Position numbers and translations under genes: made by a program. A stretch of 64,000 bases of DNA from Entomospira nematocerorum (GTDB taxonomy: Bacteria > Spirochaetota > Spirochaetia > WRBN01): positions 248,001 through 312,000 of the forward strand of contig NZ_CP118168.1 of the NCBI RefSeq assembly GCF_028748105.1, read 5' to 3'. How positions within the stretch are numbered: position 1 is the first letter of the stretch; the number at the start of each line of letters is the position of its first letter. Below are positions 8,299 to 17,330 of this stretch, one piece after another. The notes under the pieces were generated by a model. It saw only the letters and a program-made list of their open reading frames with translations, made no database searches and was not told the origin of the DNA.

Positions 8299-8327
8299 TT
8301 GATTTTTCTTTATTTTTATGATATTCT
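8299..8327 (+). promoter_or_regulatory. Promoter of the envelope operon, near-leaderless
   Basis: TTGATT at 8299-8304 and TATTCT at 8322-8327 are 17 nt apart. Eleven nt separate the -10 box from the ATG at 8339, so the leader should be only about 4-6 nt. No Shine-Dalgarno sequence is visible. Confidence 0.45.
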
Positions 8328-8338
8328 AGTCGATATAG

Positions 8339-8794
8339 ATGAAACAATTTTACAAAGATGGATTACAATTTAAATGTACTCAATGCTCCCAATGTTGCAG
8401 GGGTGACAGTGGTTATGTTTTTCTATCAAAGTTAGACTTAACACGCCTTTCAACCTACTTGGGTCTAACCGAAAGCGATTTTTTACAGCAACACGTTCGT
8501 ACCGTACCGTTTGGAGATCATCTTCGTATTTCACTACTAGAAAAACCAGAATCAGATGATCAATTTCGTTGTGAATTTTGGCAAAATGGTTGCACCGTAT
8601 ATAATGCTCGCCCTACACAATGTCGTACTTACCCCTTCTGGCATAGTATTATGCAGTCAGAGCAAAGTTGGCAACAAGAAGCAGCGAGCTGTCCAGGAAT
8701 CGGTCAGAAGGATGGCTACTTTAACTCGCAAGAGATTGATTCCCTATTAGAAATAGGTGATCCCCAGCATCTTATTCAGTTACGTATCACTTAA
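8339..8794 (+). CDS. YkgJ family cysteine-cluster protein
   Basis: 151-residue cytoplasmic protein of the YkgJ/UPF0153 family, annotated as a zinc- or iron-chelating or Fe-S binding domain; biochemical function is not established. The N-terminal CTQCSQCCRGDSG cluster (CxxCxxCC) and the later FRCEFWQNGCTVYNARP and QCRTYPFW cysteines are all present. It is first in an apparent six-gene run ending at 14328. The start lies 11 nt after a -10 box and lacks a ribosome binding site. Confidence 0.8.
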   Translation: MKQFYKDGLQFKCTQCSQCCRGDSGYVFLSKLDLTRLSTYLGLTESDFLQQHVRTVPFGDHLRISLLEKPESDDQFRCEFWQNGCTVYNARPTQCRTYPFWHSIMQSEQSWQQEAASCPGIGQKDGYFNSQEIDSLLEIGDPQHLIQLRIT

Positions 8795-8813
8795 CAAGGA
8801 GACTGTGACATAG

Positions 8814-9014
8814 ATGACAATACCAACGGCAAGTCTACATCTAGACTTAACACAAAATCAAGCTGTCGCGATTTTTCTCAGCCTTAAAGAGTTAGAACAT
8901 GTAGGACCTGAAACAGGTTTGCTATATAAACAACTAGAGAACTTCTTATATGAACGTATTGGCTTATCAGAACTTCACCAACTTGAAGATCTTTATACGA
9001 AAGGGGAATTATAG
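8814..9014 (+). CDS. Small hypothetical protein
   Basis: 66 residues, family not recognised. Mostly helical, no signal or membrane segment, with conserved-looking LDLTQNQAVAIFLSLKELE at the N-terminus. The best Shine-Dalgarno (AAGGAG) is about 13 nt before the ATG, which is long. It lies 19 nt after the YkgJ-like gene and 5 nt before mltG, so it is very likely a real, co-transcribed gene. Confidence 0.6.
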   Translation: MTIPTASLHLDLTQNQAVAIFLSLKELEHVGPETGLLYKQLENFLYERIGLSELHQLEDLYTKGEL

Positions 9015-9019
9015 TCTCT

Positions 9020-10087
9020 ATGTCTCAATCATCACTTCCTCACAAAATTATTACCGCATTACTCTCTATCCTACTGGTTGTCCTTATGATAGTTGCAAGT
9101 TATCTCTTCATCGCTAATTCCCCTACAACACAACAAGATGAGGCTCAAACAATTGCTTTTGAGATAGCAGATGGACTGCCTTTAACACGTATATTCCATA
9201 ATCTTGAAGAAGAAAGCATTATTCGTAATGCTTTTTTTTTGCAGTTATACCATAAATTTTTTGCTCCCACTATTACAATCAAAGCTGGAACCTATCACAT
9301 TCCGACAGGAATGACAGCCATAAAAATCCTTCAATATCTCTCAAGAAAACATCCAGAATACTCCTACACTTTACAAAGCATCACCATTCCAGAGGGACTT
9401 TCTTTACGAGAAACAGCTATGATCTGGGAAGAAAGTGGCCTGATAGCGGCACAAGACTTTCTCGATGCAGCTATGGATCCAGCTCTACTTACAGTATTTC
9501 AAATTCCATCAGAATCATTTGAGGGATGGCTCTTTCCTGAAACCTACTTCGTTCCACCAACAATTACAGCTCACCAAGCGGTGGAGATGATGGCTAATCA
9601 TTTTTTTCGTGTTCTCACCGAAATTTATCCTGGATGGCAAGGTCTGAAAGAGTCAGATCTCGTTGACACAATCATCCTAGCTAGTATTGTACAAAAAGAA
9701 CATAAAATAGCTGAAGATGCTGCATTAATGGCATCAGTCTTTAAAAATCGATTAGCAATAGGTATGCGCCTTGAGACAGATGCAACCATCATGTATGCAA
9801 AAAAAGAACGACAAGCTAAAGATCATGTTCAACGTATCCTTTTTAGTGATCTACAAATAGATGATCCCTATAATACCTACAAACACGCTGGCCTTCCCCC
9901 TACTCCTATTGGACTTTCAGGAAAAACGGCACTTACTGCAGCTTTCTATCCTGCGACTACAGATTATCTTTTTTTTGTTCTTATTCCAGAAAGCAAAGGG
10001 AAACATCACTTTAGTCGCAGCTTTGAAGAACATGTTCATCATGCCAATATCTATCGTAAATGGCTCAATCAAAAAAATATTTCATGA
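9020..10087 (+). CDS. mltG: Endolytic murein transglycosylase MltG
   Basis: Cleaves nascent glycan strands in peptidoglycan synthesis at the outer face of the inner membrane. 355 residues: one membrane anchor (about 8-32), a LysM-like region around KAGTYHIPTGMTAIKILQYL, then the YceG domain with FPETYFVPP, the catalytic Glu in ASIVQKEHK, MRLETDATIMY, YNTYKHAGLPPTPI and the C-terminal YLFFV strand. AAGGGG precedes the ATG. It stands before signal peptidase I and a penicillin-binding protein, a coherent envelope cluster. Confidence 0.92.
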   Translation: MSQSSLPHKIITALLSILLVVLMIVASYLFIANSPTTQQDEAQTIAFEIADGLPLTRIFHNLEEESIIRNAFFLQLYHKFFAPTITIKAGTYHIPTGMTAIKILQYLSRKHPEYSYTLQSITIPEGLSLRETAMIWEESGLIAAQDFLDAAMDPALLTVFQIPSESFEGWLFPETYFVPPTITAHQAVEMMANHFFRVLTEIYPGWQGLKESDLVDTIILASIVQKEHKIAEDAALMASVFKNRLAIGMRLETDATIMYAKKERQAKDHVQRILFSDLQIDDPYNTYKHAGLPPTPIGLSGKTALTAAFYPATTDYLFFVLIPESKGKHHFSRSFEEHVHHANIYRKWLNQKNIS

Positions 10088-10101
10088 TAACTAAAGCTCT
10101 T

Positions 10102-10128
10102 TTTACTCTTATCACTTGATGATATAAT
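10102..10128 (+). promoter_or_regulatory. Possible internal promoter before lepB, leaderless geometry
   Basis: A perfect TATAAT at 10123-10128 ends 7 nt before the ATG at 10136 and overlaps two earlier ATG codons at 10127 and 10130. The -35 is weak (TTTACT at 10102-10107, 15-nt spacer). Confidence 0.3.
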
Positions 10129-10135
10129 GATGCAT

Positions 10136-10645
10136 ATGCTTAAAAAAAATCGTGTAGCCTATTCACACATAGCACCCTATAAGATGATAGCATCCATTAT
10201 ATTATTACTCTGCTTCCTATCTACAGGCATCTATCTTGTATGGGGTATTGAAATTTTTCAAGTACAAGGTGATTCTATGAGTCCAACACTCCCCCATGGC
10301 AGTTGGATTCTTGTTGATAAATTTCGTCCATACTGGCAAAAACTCTCTACTGGTGATATTATTTTGATTGAAAGTAGTGAAAAAGAGCATATTGTGAAAC
10401 GTATTGCTTTACAAGGAAAAGATGTTCTACAATGGCAAGATCAGAACCTTTTTATTCCCCTTTATGCCACATATGTCCCCGTCAGTTCGGAGGTTTATGA
10501 TCTTCTTAGTATTAGTACAATTCTAAACAAACATCAAATATTTATTATTGGAGATAATATTCCGATAAGCTATGATAGCCGTATTTATGGGACAATTTCA
10601 ATACAGCAAGTTATCGGCAAGGTTATTTTAACTCATATCCCCTAA
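10136..10645 (+). CDS. lepB: Signal peptidase I
   Basis: Membrane serine protease that removes signal peptides from exported proteins. One membrane segment lies at about 13-35, followed by QGDSMSPTLPHG with the nucleophile Ser (Ser47 from this start), HIVKRIAL with the general-base Lys (about 88), and the family box IGDN..SYDSRIYG. About 169 residues with a single anchor, like the short Gram-positive form. Three ATGs (10127, 10130, 10136) are in frame; none has a Shine-Dalgarno, and 10136 is chosen because a TATAAT box covers the earlier two. The true start is uncertain by three codons. Confidence 0.9.
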   Translation: MLKKNRVAYSHIAPYKMIASIILLLCFLSTGIYLVWGIEIFQVQGDSMSPTLPHGSWILVDKFRPYWQKLSTGDIILIESSEKEHIVKRIALQGKDVLQWQDQNLFIPLYATYVPVSSEVYDLLSISTILNKHQIFIIGDNIPISYDSRIYGTISIQQVIGKVILTHIP

Positions 10646-10665
10646 CATTCTTTTGGAGCGTTCTT

Positions 10666-12639
10666 ATGTTTATGCATCGTAAACAACTCAGCAGTCAGCT
10701 GAAGTCATTAAAATCGCAGTCACATCTGACATCAAGACAAAAAATTATTACAATTCTAACAGCAATTGCATTGAGCTTAATCATTTTATTTTCTATGTGG
10801 ATTATGCGTAAAGGAAAGATACACCCTACAGGAGCAAGTATCACCAACATAGAAAGAGGAACTATTTACGATAGAAATGGACGTGTTCTAGCAACACAAG
10901 TTGAGAACTATACAATATCTCTCTGGCTACCATCCCTACGCAATACTAAACAGGGAGAAACGGAGCGTGAACGAGAGGAACGTATCACTGAAATTAGTAA
11001 TATCCTAGGACCTATTGTCTTATGGCCGCAGCGAGAGTTGTATGAAAAAATTTTGTATCATACATCCAACACACTTATCCTATTACGTCGAGCCGATGTT
11101 CAAATTAAAGAGAGACTGCAAGCAGTTGCACAAACTACACACATACCAGGGCTCCAAATTGATGCGGAATTTAGTCGATCTTATCCACAAGGAGATCTTG
11201 CATCTCCACTGATTGGCTACCTCAATCTTGATTCAAGAGGAGGCGAAGGCATTGAATACGCTTTTGATCGATTTCTCGCTCCGGTAACAGTTGCCGAAGA
11301 CTCAGCGCCGCAACATAGTTACTCCCTTGAATTAACTCTCGATATCAACCTACAGGCGAGTACAGAAGCTATCATATCACAAGCCATTCGTAAAGAAGAG
11401 GCCGAAGCGGGTGTGGCTCTCATTATGGATGCAAAATCAGGCGAAATTCTCAGCTATGTCAGTCTTCCTAGCTTTAATCCCTCCTTCTACCAACGCTATA
11501 CCGCAGATGAACGCATTAATCGTCCTATTGTTGAGGCTTATGAGCCTGGTTCTGTCTTTAAAGTCTTTACACTTGCAGCTATGATTGATGCGCGTGTGAT
11601 CGATCCTGGGGAGACTTTTTGTTGTCCTGGCCATTACGAACAGACGATTAATGGACAAACTTTTCGTATTAAATGTACAGCTGAGCACGGCGATCAAACA
11701 GTTGCTGATGTTTTAGCAAATAGTTGCAATGCGGGTATGGCCTATTTTAGTGAGCGTATGAGCAATGATGAATTCCATGATGCCATCGGAGCCTTTGGAT
11801 TCGGCAAAAAGACCAACATTCCCCTTAGTGGAGAGACTGTCGGTCTTCTAAAAGATACCAAGGATTGGTCTGCACGCACAAAACCAACGCTTGCTATGGG
11901 GCAAGAAATTGGCGTTTCTTCTATGCAAATCATGCAGGCGGCTACGGCTTTTACCAATCAAGGTATTATGATTAAACCTCGAATTGTCAAGCACCTTCTC
12001 CACGAGGATGGCAGTATCTATCAAAGTTATCAACGAGAAGAAGTGGGTCGAGCCTTCTCACCAGAAACAGCCACAGTCCTCTTGTCTCAGTTACAGCATA
12101 GTGTAGAAACCGGTATTGCTAGGCGACTACAGATACCAGATCTTGCCGTAGGAGGAAAAACCGGTACTAGCCAAACCATTGATCAAACAACACGCAGTTA
12201 TAGTGATGAAAAATATATTGCGAGTACTCTAGCCTTTGTTCCAGCAACTGATCCACAGTATATTGTTTATATTGTTATTCATCACCCAGTACGCTCTATT
12301 TGGGGATCAAACGTTGCCGCCCCACTAGCAAGAGATATTATCAACCTTCTTGTCTCTCATGTTGGATTACCAACAAGCAGTACCCAGGTAATACAACTTA
12401 ATCGTGCTCCAGTCATTCTACAACCAGAATATGTATCCAATAGTAATACACTCCCCAATTTTGAGGGAAAAAGTCTACGACAAGCTCTTCACTTTTTTAC
12501 AGAGGATCAGCTCTATTATCGTATTGATGGTGCAGGATTTTGGGTATCAGAGCAATTTCCTCCAGCAGGATCCCTCATTAGGCCAGATATGACCATTCGC
12601 TTTCATAGTACCCCCGTGCCTATAAAAAGAAGGCAGTGA
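10666..12639 (+). CDS. ftsI: Penicillin-binding protein 2/FtsI-type transpeptidase with PASTA domain
   Basis: Class B penicillin-binding protein that crosslinks peptidoglycan, probably in division. 657 residues: membrane anchor at about 28-47, dimerisation region starting RGTIYDRNGRVLATQ, transpeptidase domain with SVFK (Ser296), SCN (Ser353) and KTG (Lys498), and a single C-terminal PASTA-like domain around LPNFEGKSLRQALHF. TTGGAG precedes the ATG. The PASTA domain resembles SpoVD/PBP2x, so division versus another role rests on inference. It follows lepB by 20 nt and precedes the DUF115 gene by 6 nt. Confidence 0.88.
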   Translation: MFMHRKQLSSQLKSLKSQSHLTSRQKIITILTAIALSLIILFSMWIMRKGKIHPTGASITNIERGTIYDRNGRVLATQVENYTISLWLPSLRNTKQGETEREREERITEISNILGPIVLWPQRELYEKILYHTSNTLILLRRADVQIKERLQAVAQTTHIPGLQIDAEFSRSYPQGDLASPLIGYLNLDSRGGEGIEYAFDRFLAPVTVAEDSAPQHSYSLELTLDINLQASTEAIISQAIRKEEAEAGVALIMDAKSGEILSYVSLPSFNPSFYQRYTADERINRPIVEAYEPGSVFKVFTLAAMIDARVIDPGETFCCPGHYEQTINGQTFRIKCTAEHGDQTVADVLANSCNAGMAYFSERMSNDEFHDAIGAFGFGKKTNIPLSGETVGLLKDTKDWSARTKPTLAMGQEIGVSSMQIMQAATAFTNQGIMIKPRIVKHLLHEDGSIYQSYQREEVGRAFSPETATVLLSQLQHSVETGIARRLQIPDLAVGGKTGTSQTIDQTTRSYSDEKYIASTLAFVPATDPQYIVYIVIHHPVRSIWGSNVAAPLARDIINLLVSHVGLPTSSTQVIQLNRAPVILQPEYVSNSNTLPNFEGKSLRQALHFFTEDQLYYRIDGAGFWVSEQFPPAGSLIRPDMTIRFHSTPVPIKRRQ

Positions 12640-12645
12640 TTAAGC

Positions 12646-14328
12646 ATGCACAAACAGATTAGCAAACGATTTCCATTTCTTCAGGAAAAATCTCCTCACT
12701 ACGACCACTCTCTCCGTGTAGAAAGGAGTCGTAATGGAGAACCAACCCTTTTTCACAACGCGACAGCACTACACTCCCGATACGATCCAATTCGTGAGGC
12801 TGAGCGTGATATCATGCATATCCCCCCTGATACAGATACAATTCTTATCGCGGGATTTGGATTAGGATATGTTACCGAGGCCGTTATCAAAGCCTATCCC
12901 TCTATGCATATCATTATTATAGAGCCAAATCCAAGCTATTTTACTCTCGCTGAAGAATACCGTAATCTTGATATTATTACTAATCACCTGAGACTTACTA
13001 TTTGCTATACGCAACAGACAGATGTATTAATACAACAACTTTTTGCATGGCAATCAGAGAATCCCTACTGGATTGAACTCCGTCCACGCACACAACTTGA
13101 TCCCTCTTTTTTTGACTCCTTTCGAACTATATTCAGACAATACCAGCAACGCATACAGACTAATCGTTTGACACTCGCGCAATATAGCTGGCTATGGTGG
13201 CGCAATGGAATCAAAAATAAGGAAGAGTGGATCACAATGAAGCCTGTCTCACAGCTATTTCACTCGTGCAAAGATATGCCTATTCTTGTTATTGCAGCAG
13301 GACCAAGTCTATCACACCATATCAATGATATACAATATTTAAAAGAAAGAATGCTCATTATCTGTGTAGAGACAGCTCTTCGTATCCTACTGCAACACAG
13401 CATCCATCCTGATATTGTTGTATCCATTGATAGTCAATACTGGAATGCTCGGCATGTAGATAATCTTAACCTAGAAAATATCATCTATGTACTAGAAGGC
13501 TCTGTGCATCCTATGTTGATTCGAAATATTCCACAATCGATGCGCTACCTAATGGATCCGCTCACACCTATTTTTCAACCACTACAAGCAATACTACCAC
13601 CTCTAGGTAGTTTGCGTTCTGGTGGCTCCGTGAGTATTACAGCTTGGGATTTAGCACTACAAATGCAACCATCAAGTATCTGGTGCCTTGGTTTTGACTT
13701 CGCTTACCCCCATGCTGCAACTCATGCCAAAGGGGCTCTTTTTGAAGAGTGGCTTGTTGCATCAGCCACTCGACTCAATCCTGTCACTATGCAACAACAT
13801 CATCTAATACATCAAAAAGGAATTTCTATTCCTAATAATTATGGTACAATGATCCGTAGTGATACACGTATGCAACTCTATCAGCAATGGATAGAAGAAG
13901 CTCTCATAAGAGAAAAAGTTCCCAGTTATAATCTTAGCAGTCTTGGAGCAGCAATCAAAGGGATGCCATATAAATCGATAGCAGAGGCTCTTGAACTCTC
14001 TATTATACGTTCTAATATTGACAATATCGTACAACATATGAAGCAAATGCCTATGCCCAAAACGCATTTTCCCTCGCTGATCAGCCAATTTCACATGATT
14101 AAAGCAGAAATGGAACAATCCATCGTAACTATAAAGAATATGCTTTCACACAGCGATGTTCATGTCTTCCAGCAATCTATTGCAAGTAGTTTTACACAAT
14201 TCTCTATTCTGCCCTATATCCGACAATGGATTAATCCATTAAAATACTCTCTAGATGACGTAACCTTTCTAGAAGAAAAAGAGCGACTCCTCATTAAACT
14301 ACAGGCTCTATCTACTTTTTTACCTTAA
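12646..14328 (+). CDS. DUF115 (6-hydroxymethylpterin pyrophosphokinase MptE-like/motility accessory factor) protein
   Basis: 560-residue soluble protein of the DUF115 group. The N-terminal half has a nucleotide-fold strand (ILIAGFGLGYVTEAVI) and the core has ILVIAAGPSLSHHINDI, DIVVSIDSQYWNARH, LRSGGSVSITAWDLALQ and CLGFDFAYPH, typical of the family. In Campylobacter and Helicobacter relatives (Maf, PseE-like) add nonulosonic acids to flagellin; spirochaetes carry many DUF115 proteins of unknown role. Flagellin glycosylation is therefore plausible but unproved. The last 17 nt overlap the 3' end of the convergent TRIC gene. Confidence 0.8.
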   Translation: MHKQISKRFPFLQEKSPHYDHSLRVERSRNGEPTLFHNATALHSRYDPIREAERDIMHIPPDTDTILIAGFGLGYVTEAVIKAYPSMHIIIIEPNPSYFTLAEEYRNLDIITNHLRLTICYTQQTDVLIQQLFAWQSENPYWIELRPRTQLDPSFFDSFRTIFRQYQQRIQTNRLTLAQYSWLWWRNGIKNKEEWITMKPVSQLFHSCKDMPILVIAAGPSLSHHINDIQYLKERMLIICVETALRILLQHSIHPDIVVSIDSQYWNARHVDNLNLENIIYVLEGSVHPMLIRNIPQSMRYLMDPLTPIFQPLQAILPPLGSLRSGGSVSITAWDLALQMQPSSIWCLGFDFAYPHAATHAKGALFEEWLVASATRLNPVTMQQHHLIHQKGISIPNNYGTMIRSDTRMQLYQQWIEEALIREKVPSYNLSSLGAAIKGMPYKSIAEALELSIIRSNIDNIVQHMKQMPMPKTHFPSLISQFHMIKAEMEQSIVTIKNMLSHSDVHVFQQSIASSFTQFSILPYIRQWINPLKYSLDDVTFLEEKERLLIKLQALSTFLP

Positions 14329-14971
14329 TTTTCTTTATTCTCAAAAATTTAAGACGATGTTTTGCACGCTCTTGATAGACAGGATTTTTCATAATGACAT
14401 AAAATCGTATCATAAATACTAACCCCACACAACTAAGAATCGCAACAATATCTGGTATTCCATAAAGATGTAAAATATATAATAATAAGCTACCCAATAA
14501 ACTTGCTCTTGCATAAAAATCACCATAGAAGATTAAGGGAGGCTCATTAAGTAACACATCACGAATAATTCCTCCAACACAACCGGTGATCATTCCCATT
14601 ATAATGGATCCATGAAAAGGAGCTCCTAACTCTAATGCACGCATCGTTCCAAACGCGGTAAACACAGCTAATCCACTTGCGTCAAATAATGCAATCAACA
14701 GCGAAGGTCGATCATTATGGTGTTTTGGCCAATAACGAACAATCAATCCTGCTAGCACAGCAATAATCATATATCGAGGTGTTTCAAAAATCGCCACAGG
14801 TTTACTATTAAGGAGAATATCACGTGTTAGTCCACCACCAAAGGTCGTCACGCTGGCTAAAAATGTAATCCCAAACCCATCCATACGCTTTTTATATCCA
14901 GCAATCGCCCCTGATAAGGCAAAGGCAAGGCTTCCAATAATATCTAAAAATTCTAGAATAATCGTAACCAT
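14312..14971 (-). CDS. TRIC-type cation channel (UPF0126/YadS family)
   Basis: 219 residues with seven hydrophobic segments in two three-helix repeats. The family glycine-arginine-aspartate motif occurs twice: TFGGGLTRDILLN and GCVGGIIRDVLLNEPP. Prokaryotic members are potassium-permeable trimeric channels; older annotations call them glycine transporters. AGGAG lies 6 nt before the ATG. The C-terminal codons (ending IKKIKVKK) overlap the converging DUF115 gene by 17 nt. Confidence 0.85.
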   Translation of the reverse strand: MVTIILEFLDIIGSLAFALSGAIAGYKKRMDGFGITFLASVTTFGGGLTRDILLNSKPVAIFETPRYMIIAVLAGLIVRYWPKHHNDRPSLLIALFDASGLAVFTAFGTMRALELGAPFHGSIIMGMITGCVGGIIRDVLLNEPPLIFYGDFYARASLLGSLLLYILHLYGIPDIVAILSCVGLVFMIRFYVIMKNPVYQERAKHRLKFLRIKKIKVKK

Positions 14972-15037
14972 CTATAACTCCTAGAGCCATTATATAAAAA
15001 AAAGCGTGTTATTACCACTAAATTCTCATAAAAGCTC

Positions 15038-15066
15038 TTGACCTTTCCGATATTAAACGTAATAAT
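15038..15066 (+). promoter_or_regulatory. Promoter of the COX24-like mini-gene
   Basis: TTGACC (15038-15043) and AATAAT (15061-15066) are 17 nt apart, about 40 nt before the ATG at 15107. The gene is followed by a terminator, so it is an independent transcription unit. Confidence 0.5.
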
Positions 15067-15106
15067 AACAGGTAGTTTATTGTAGATACATAATAAGGAG
15101 TTGTGC

Positions 15107-15196
15107 ATGCCCTGCGGAAGAAAGCGAAAAAGAAAAAAAATCGCCACCCACAAGCGTAAGAAAAAGCTTCGCAAAAATCGTCACAAAAACAAATAA
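15107..15196 (+). CDS. AURKAIP1/COX24-domain mini ribosomal protein (bS22/mS38-like)
   Basis: Only 29 residues and too short for ordinary ORF calling. More than half the residues are Lys or Arg, with the motif KIATHKRKKKLRKNRHK that defines the AURKAIP1/COX24 domain. Relatives are the mitochondrial mS38 protein and the mycobacterial bS22, which bind the small ribosomal subunit. AAGGAG precedes the ATG by 8 nt, a promoter lies upstream and a strong terminator downstream, all supporting a real monocistronic gene. Ribosomal association in this organism is inferred from the family. Confidence 0.85.
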   Translation: MPCGRKRKRKKIATHKRKKKLRKNRHKNK

Positions 15197-15221
15197 GATC
15201 TTTGCTATAAGTTAAATAAAC

Positions 15222-15254
15222 CCGTCCTTTAATGACTACTATAGGACGGTTTTT
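15222..15254 (+). terminator. Rho-independent terminator after the COX24-like gene
   Basis: CCGTCCT (15222-15228) pairs with AGGACGG (15243-15249), followed by TTTTTG and another T-run. Confidence 0.8.
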
Positions 15255-15313
15255 GTTTTTTCTCTATCTAAAATTTTCCTATCTACATACATTCGACTCA
15301 ATGGGAGTGCTCT

Positions 15314-17263
15314 ATGTCTAAACGTAGTAACCTATCGAACCCTACTATTCGAAATATTATCTTATTTATAACTACATTTTTTCTGACTATTATTGTTATC
15401 ATGCTCATGGCAATTTTCTCATTTTTCATCTTTAATAAATCTACCCCGCGTCACGAAACTCTTGCGAAGAAGCAACGCACCGCACCTGATTATACAGCTG
15501 AAGAGATTGCACAATTTCACTCTCTCTACCACATGGCAGTAAACGAGAGTTTTTTTCATCTCAATCTTATTCCATGGCATGCTCGAACCTATGATATCGT
15601 AAAAATTGCCGTTAGTCACTCTAATATCCCTAGCTCAATATGGCATAGCATTCCTCCAGAGCATCAAACTTACGAGATAAGTCTTCTTGCGGTGCAGAAT
15701 AATACACCAGTGTATCTCTCCTATAGTTCAGGCTCCTCCTATGGATATGGATCCTATGAAGATTCGATTTTAAAAGAGATCCCCCCTCTACATAAAACGA
15801 AAGAGCTCATTCTGCTGGCAGTGAAAAATTACGGGATGGCACTGCAATATGCCCCAAAAGAGCTCATCACAGCATACATCGCACAAACGGCCGTGGAGTC
15901 TAACCCATATGCCTTGCGCTATGTTCCATCAACATTACTCACAGAATCGCTCATTCATACAGCATTATCTCTTGATGGCATGACTCTCACCTATCTCCCC
16001 AAGGCACTAATCACCTATGAGCTAGCCACACTGGCAATCACCTCCTCGGCTACGGCTATACAATACGTTCCTGCAGCACTCATCGATGACAGACTTGCAA
16101 TGCTTGCAGTACGCAAGGATGGATTAATGTTGCAATATCTACCCAATAATCTGTTCACAGCGGAAATGATTAGCATTGCGATGCATCAAAATGCTGCAAC
16201 CATTAAATACTTAGAGAATAATATCATCAGCGAGGATTTTGCTCTACTGGCTGTCACGCAAGATGGAGATTTATTAAAGTATATTCCCACAGAACTTATG
16301 ACTCCAGAAGTTCTCCTTCAAGCTGTACAACAACGAGGCGAAGCCATTCGACATATTCCAAAGGAGCTTTTAACAGAAGAGATTGTCTTAACCGCTATCA
16401 CAACCACAAGCAATGCCATACAATGGATTCCTGAGCCATACTTGACAGAGGAGATCATCATTCAAGGAATTCTATCCACTCCATATATTTTATATGATGA
16501 CAAGAAGTTCAAAAAGCACCTGAATACCCCAGAGTTAGCTCTCTTTGCCGTGCAACATAATCCTAGCTTTCTCATGCAAATTCCGATGAATCTACGTGTT
16601 GATGCCGTAGCTGAGACTGCATTTCAACAGAATATGTATCTCTTTCCTTATCTACCAGAAGAAGAGCGTACAATAGAACGCTCTATCCTTGCTGTTGCCA
16701 ATAATCCCGACAAAGCAATAATACATGTACCAAAACACCTCAGGACACCCGAATTTTTCGATCAGGTTATCCCTTTAAATGGTCTTGTTCTCGAATTTAT
16801 ACCCAAAAAATGGTTGAATGAAAACATTATCCAAACCGCAATCCGTCAAAATCCGTGGGCATTTACCAAGTTACCCAAGCACCATCAAACTGCATCACTT
16901 ACACGACTAGCTCTAGAGCTCGGTCTACCAATTTCACAAGTCCCCAAAAAATTCTTAGATAGCACCATTGTCTACGAGATTCTACTTTCCTATCCCCAAA
17001 GAATTAAGGAAACTCCTCCAACCTATATCACACAAACGATTGCTGACTTTGTATTAGCATATCATATTAATTATATCAAATATATTCCACCGGCATATAT
17101 CACCTATGAAGCAGCACAACTTGCTATAAAAAGTAATGCTAACAACCTACAATATATACCCGATCATCTCAAGACGTATGCATTAAGTTATCATGCAATA
17201 CAACACAATGCATCTACTATAAGGTATCTCCCTCTACACTTTGCAAAAGAACCCACTCCATAG
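15314..17263 (+). CDS. DUF4116 repeat protein, N-terminally membrane anchored
   Basis: 649 residues. A short basic N-terminus is followed by one membrane segment (about 15-39); the rest is a long array of about 20 imperfect repeats of 22-25 residues with the pattern LxxxAVxxxGxALxYVPxxLxT (for example LILLAVKNYGMALQYAPKEL). This is the DUF4116 repeat, a leucine-rich-like helical solenoid of unknown function. The orientation (repeats outside or inside) is not certain; one uncleaved N-terminal anchor would place the array in the periplasm. GGGAG precedes the ATG. A second protein of the same kind follows after 67 nt. Confidence 0.75.
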   Translation: MSKRSNLSNPTIRNIILFITTFFLTIIVIMLMAIFSFFIFNKSTPRHETLAKKQRTAPDYTAEEIAQFHSLYHMAVNESFFHLNLIPWHARTYDIVKIAVSHSNIPSSIWHSIPPEHQTYEISLLAVQNNTPVYLSYSSGSSYGYGSYEDSILKEIPPLHKTKELILLAVKNYGMALQYAPKELITAYIAQTAVESNPYALRYVPSTLLTESLIHTALSLDGMTLTYLPKALITYELATLAITSSATAIQYVPAALIDDRLAMLAVRKDGLMLQYLPNNLFTAEMISIAMHQNAATIKYLENNIISEDFALLAVTQDGDLLKYIPTELMTPEVLLQAVQQRGEAIRHIPKELLTEEIVLTAITTTSNAIQWIPEPYLTEEIIIQGILSTPYILYDDKKFKKHLNTPELALFAVQHNPSFLMQIPMNLRVDAVAETAFQQNMYLFPYLPEEERTIERSILAVANNPDKAIIHVPKHLRTPEFFDQVIPLNGLVLEFIPKKWLNENIIQTAIRQNPWAFTKLPKHHQTASLTRLALELGLPISQVPKKFLDSTIVYEILLSYPQRIKETPPTYITQTIADFVLAYHINYIKYIPPAYITYEAAQLAIKSNANNLQYIPDHLKTYALSYHAIQHNASTIRYLPLHFAKEPTP

Positions 17264-17330
17264 AAGGATGAACCATGAAGTGATATCTTCCCAAATATCT
17301 TGCAAGTAAATCTCAGGAGATCTTATATCT

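Noticed and set aside
12646..14328. DUF115 gene as a pterin enzyme
   Set aside because: MptE-like annotation comes from a distant archaeal relative; context and lineage fit the motility accessory group better, so no enzyme activity is claimed.
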